Of a stretch of 8,889 nt of DNA, positions 6,182-8,889 are shown piece after piece; position 1 is the stretch's first letter, and each line of letters begins with the position of its first letter. The stretch is from Gammaproteobacteria bacterium UBA6173 (GTDB lineage: Bacteria; Pseudomonadota; Gammaproteobacteria; Pseudomonadales; Pseudohongiellaceae). The stretch lies in NCBI GenBank assembly GCA_002422225.1, contig DITX01000147.1, forward strand, positions 1 through 8,889, in the 5' to 3' direction. The translations under genes and the position numbers were made by a program. The notes under the pieces are model-generated. The model worked only from the letters and a program-made list of their open reading frames with translations. It searched no databases and was not told where the DNA came from.

Positions 6182-8014
6182 ACCTTTCGCCTGAAGTTCA
6201 AACAGTGTGGCGTACTGACCACCCAGCGCCAGCAGGTCGACATGATCGCCTTCCTCCATGATTTTGCCCTGATCCATGACAAGAATATGGTCGGCAATGC
6301 GTACCGTAGAGAATCTGTGTGAGATGATTATCGAGATGCGATTACCCGTCAATTCACGAAAGTGCGCAAATATTTCAGCTTCCGCTTTGGCATCAATGGC
6401 CGCCGTGGGCTCATCCAGAATCAACACCTCTGCACGGCTGCGCATAAAAGCACGCGACAATGCTATTTTCTGCCATTGTCCGCCAGAGAGCTCTTTGCCG
6501 TCGCGGAACCAGGTGCCGAGCTGGGTATCATACTGCGCGGGCATCTGACGGATGAAGTCGGCGGCCAAACCTTTTTCTGACGCCACCGTCACCAGGCCGC
6601 TTTCAGCCATGAAGTCTTTGTCGCCTACGCCAATATTCTCGCCGACTTTAAGCTGGTAGCGCGCAAAATCCTGAAAGATCACACCAATTTTTTCGCGCAG
6701 GGCATCAATATTCCAGTCTTGCAGGTCAATACCCTGAAACAGAATGCGCCCATGCGTCGGCGTATATAGACGTGTCAACAACTTGATCAGGGTAGTTTTG
6801 CCTGAACCGTTTTCACCGACAATCGCCAGGCTTTCACCCGCGCGAATATGCAGACTGATATTGTCCAGTGCAGGCGTGGTGCTGCCCGGGTAGTAAAAGC
6901 TTACATGTTCAAATCGAATGCCGTCTTGCGGATCCACCCCCTCAGTGACATGGCCGGTGGGCTCAGGCACATTGTGTCCCAGGTACTCGGTGAGATTGGA
7001 CAGATACAGATTGTCCTCATACATTTTGTTGATCGATGCCAGACAACTGGTGACAGCGCCCTGACCTTGGCGGAACACCGCGATGTACATGGTCATTTGA
7101 CCCAGCGTTATCGCACCGGCAACGGCGGCAAAAGCCACCCAGCCGTAAGAGAAGTAAAACGCTGCACTGGCAATCAGACCTAGCGCATAACCCCAGATAC
7201 CGCGGCGCAGGACCAGGCTACGATCCTCTTTGTAGATATTGTTAAAAATATCAATATAACGCTGCAGAAACAGCCGCCCCAGCTGCATGAGTTTGACTTC
7301 TTTGACACCGTCTTCTCGCGTTAGCACCATCTCCAGATAAACCTGCATACGACGCTCGGCAGAGCGACGACGCTGATTACGGAATGCTTCGCCAGAGAAG
7401 CGAGCCTCGGCCACAAATGCCGGGACACCGGCAAAACCCAGCAGCAAAACTGCCCAGACCGAAAATTGCCAGAGCAGAAAACCATAACTGATCAGCGAGA
7501 TGCCATCGCGGATCAGATCATAGGTTGCTATGACCAGACTTAACGGACGGCTGGATGCTTCGCGGCGCGCGCGCACCAGCTTGTCGTAATATTCGGAGTC
7601 TTCAAAATTGGCCAGTTCCAGCGTCAAGGCTTTTTCCAGAATCATGACGTTGACTTCGTTGCCGAGCAAAGCACGTAGAATGGACTGGCATACACTGTTG
7701 ATTTTCAACGCTCCGGTCATCAGCACGACCAGACCGGCTTCTATCAGCACAAAGCGCAATAGATCAGATTTGGCCTGATCACGCAGCGCCCCCTCTGCCT
7801 GAATAGCGCTTACCACCGCATCCACAATCAATTGCCCGACCCATGCAATGGCCGCCGGCAAAAGCCCGGCAGACAATGTTGCCAGCGCCATGACAATGGT
7901 GAGGAATGGGCTGGCACGCCAAACAATTTCAATAGCGATTCGGCTGTACTTAAAAACAGACGCAAAGCGCGTAAGCCAAGCGAGGGGGGAGGTGGCAGGC
8001 TGGGATTTTTTCAA
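6173..8014 (-). CDS. ABC half-exporter, fused permease and ATPase, peptide/lipid exporter type
   Basis: This 613-aa protein has the layout of a homodimeric exporter. A membrane domain at about 30-320 carries hydrophobic segments near 36-60, 86-105, 168-205 and 273-315. The ATPase domain spans about 365-605. Walker A is GENGSGKT (400-407), the Q-loop is Q448 in IFQDF, the signature is LSGGQ (509-513), Walker B is VLILDEP (530-536, catalytic E535), and the switch histidine is H566. All key residues are present, so it should be active. The IFQDFARYQLKVGENIGVGD stretch resembles lantibiotic-type exporters such as NisT, but there is no N-terminal peptidase domain and no substrate gene nearby, so cargo is unknown. 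The start is TTG: the frame closes at a stop (8038-8036) with no ATG or GTG between, and the next internal Met is residue 42, inside helix 1. A weak AAGAAG lies 6 bases upstream. Confidence 0.92.
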   Translation of the reverse strand: MKKSQPATSPLAWLTRFASVFKYSRIAIEIVWRASPFLTIVMALATLSAGLLPAAIAWVGQLIVDAVVSAIQAEGALRDQAKSDLLRFVLIEAGLVVLMTGALKINSVCQSILRALLGNEVNVMILEKALTLELANFEDSEYYDKLVRARREASSRPLSLVIATYDLIRDGISLISYGFLLWQFSVWAVLLLGFAGVPAFVAEARFSGEAFRNQRRRSAERRMQVYLEMVLTREDGVKEVKLMQLGRLFLQRYIDIFNNIYKEDRSLVLRRGIWGYALGLIASAAFYFSYGWVAFAAVAGAITLGQMTMYIAVFRQGQGAVTSCLASINKMYEDNLYLSNLTEYLGHNVPEPTGHVTEGVDPQDGIRFEHVSFYYPGSTTPALDNISLHIRAGESLAIVGENGSGKTTLIKLLTRLYTPTHGRILFQGIDLQDWNIDALREKIGVIFQDFARYQLKVGENIGVGDKDFMAESGLVTVASEKGLAADFIRQMPAQYDTQLGTWFRDGKELSGGQWQKIALSRAFMRSRAEVLILDEPTAAIDAKAEAEIFAHFRELTGNRISIIISHRFSTVRIADHILVMDQGKIMEEGDHVDLLALGGQYATLFELQAKGYQ

Positions 8015-8042
8015 GGTAGACTTCTTATCACAGAGTTAATGT

Positions 8043-8067
8043 CCGCGGCATGTTGAAACTGCCGCGG
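8043..8067. repeat. GC-rich 8-bp inverted repeat between methyltransferase and ABC genes
   Basis: CCGCGGCA (8043-8050) and TGCCGCGG (8060-8067) are perfect reverse complements with a 9-base loop. It lies in the 69-base gap, 17 bases after the methyltransferase stop. No run of U follows on either strand, so it is not a standard Rho-independent terminator. It may stabilise the upstream message, cause partial termination, or bind a protein. Confidence 0.65.
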
Positions 8068-8083
8068 GCATTGTGCAAACAGT

Positions 8084-8812
8084 TTACGGTTTCATCAGCT
8101 TTAGCAGTATACGATCGGTATTGCGTCCCAGACTTTCATCAAATGGACCGGCAGTACGTGGGTCGCTATCGACATACAGCGCATCACTGACACCAACAAT
8201 GTGGAACCCTGCTTCGGTCGCGGCCTGCGCAACAGTATCCAGCGGAATGCGGTGCAGCGCAGCATTGTCAGCGCCCAGATTGCCACGGTGATCAGCAATG
8301 CCCAGAATACCACCTGATTTCAAAACATCTTTGATGGCCGCCAGCATCGCCATGGCGTTGGCTGGATTGCCGTTGTAAACATCGTGAAAGTTCAGGTGAG
8401 TGATCGCCAGATCAACACTGCCAGGCGCAACACCAAGCTGATCAAAGGTGTTTTCCACACGCTCAACATTGTTTAATCGACCATTTACGCGGTTGTTTAC
8501 CGTTTCAGCGGTGGTGCCGCGGGCGAGCGAAGCAGGGTTGTTCTGCATCAGAACTTTGCCCTGTGGACCAACTGCCAGCGACAACACCTCGGTGTACCAG
8601 CCACCGGACGCCATCACGTCCATCACTGTCATGCCTTCTTCAAGCCCAAGAAAGCTTAATACCGCAACGGGCTGACGTGCCGCATCCAGCGCTTTGTCGG
8701 CATCACTGCGCTCCGGGGAGTTAAGCGCGGCAGTCAGACGAGCCTCATCGATTGCAAACGCTTGCCCGCACATCAGGGCAGCTGCAGCAAACATACTTAT
8801 CAGTTTTTTCAT
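8084..8812 (-). CDS. Exported methyltransferase-like protein (COG4798 type)
   Basis: This 242-aa protein resembles the 'predicted methyltransferase' family COG4798. Residues 1-20 look like a Sec signal peptide: MKK, a hydrophobic core, then AFA before IDEARL; C15 is not in a lipobox. The mature part starts with the family's conserved R...D...D..R.P stretch (35-48), then a class I SAM-binding motif at 63-77 (VMDVMASGGWYTEVL). Later features are VDLAITHLNFHDVY (133-146) and a post-motif GGILGIADHRG (167-177). The glycine-rich motif is altered: as I recall the family it reads W-P-G-G-G-W-Y-T-E, and here the first glycine is S69. Export is puzzling because SAM is cytoplasmic, so substrate, cofactor and even activity are open. 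AGGTG lies 5 bases before the ATG. It is the first gene of the co-directional run seen here. Family fairly sure, function unknown. Confidence 0.82.
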   Translation of the reverse strand: MKKLISMFAAAALMCGQAFAIDEARLTAALNSPERSDADKALDAARQPVAVLSFLGLEEGMTVMDVMASGGWYTEVLSLAVGPQGKVLMQNNPASLARGTTAETVNNRVNGRLNNVERVENTFDQLGVAPGSVDLAITHLNFHDVYNGNPANAMAMLAAIKDVLKSGGILGIADHRGNLGADNAALHRIPLDTVAQAATEAGFHIVGVSDALYVDSDPRTAGPFDESLGRNTDRILLKLMKP

Positions 8813-8889
8813 ATCATCACCTATTCTGCTGTTGTTTTTAGTCTGTAAAACGGCAAGCCCGGCCTGTTAAACAGCCGGAATGACACACA
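8813..8889 (-). promoter_or_regulatory. Upstream region of the methyltransferase gene, with SD and an imperfect hairpin
   Basis: These 77 bases run to the window edge. AGGTG at 8822-8818 is the ribosome binding site. An imperfect inverted repeat (CCGG-C-CTG, TTAAA, CAG-CCGG) lies at 8859-8878. On the minus strand it is followed about 9 bases later by TTTT, so it might be the terminator of a gene outside the window. No clear -35/-10 pair is seen. Confidence 0.4.

Noticed and set aside
8037..8072. 11-codon peptide MPAAVSTCRGH upstream of the ABC exporter, as a possible leader or cargo peptide
   Set aside because: It has no ribosome binding site, overlaps the hairpin and is too short to judge.
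8084..8812. Lipoprotein signal in the methyltransferase-like protein (Cys15)
   Set aside because: Residues before the cysteine are A-L-M, which do not match a lipobox; the AFA site at 18-20 fits ordinary signal peptidase.
8859..8878. Rho-independent terminator at the right window edge
   Set aside because: The stem is imperfect, with a bulged C, and no U-tract follows directly on either strand, so I list it only as an imperfect inverted repeat.
1..8889. Mobile element, CRISPR, phage or defence system
   Set aside because: I saw no transposase, integrase, terminal repeats, spaced repeat array or defence-type domain; all five genes are intact or edge-cut envelope genes in one orientation.

Overview
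The window reads as a piece of chromosome from a proteobacterium, most likely a gammaproteobacterium. Base composition looks close to balanced by eye (not counted). The envelope proteins (a tripartite-type RND pump, a CPA2 antiporter with a Rossmann domain, a secreted methyltransferase-like protein) fit a Gram-negative cell. No rRNA, tRNA, CRISPR array, insertion sequence or phage gene is visible, so genus or species cannot be named.

All five genes lie on the minus strand, so transcription runs from high to low coordinates. In that order: (1) 8812-8084, a signal-peptide-bearing methyltransferase-like protein (COG4798 type); (2) 8014-6173, an ABC half-exporter that appears to start with TTG; (3) 6128-4449, a KefB/KefC-like CPA2 cation:proton antiporter; (4) 4293-1159, a full-length HAE-1-like RND efflux permease; (5) 1156-1, its membrane fusion protein, cut by the window edge after 385 codons. 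Long open frames on the plus strand are shadows of these genes.

Genes 1-3 are spaced by 69 and 44 bases and could share a transcript. A perfect 8-bp GC-rich inverted repeat lies between genes 1 and 2. A 155-base AT-rich gap (4294-4448) separates them from the RND pair and is the richest non-coding stretch in the window. It holds a 7-bp dyad, a 9-bp inverted repeat ending three bases before the RND start codon, and a 10-bp inverted repeat whose copies sit in two separate dyads. In the transcript the 9-bp and 10-bp pairings would cross, so they would be mutually exclusive or form a pseudoknot. That suggests an operator cluster or a 5'-UTR switch controlling the pump.

The RND and fusion genes are two bases apart in permease-first order and are probably translationally coupled. 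Together they should form the inner-membrane and periplasmic parts of a proton-driven efflux pump; no outer-membrane channel gene is visible, though one could lie beyond position 1. The other genes are mostly housekeeping or envelope functions. I see no clearly new multi-gene system. The points most worth following are the RND leader, the periplasmic methyltransferase with an altered SAM motif, and an ABC exporter that resembles peptide exporters but has no visible substrate gene.
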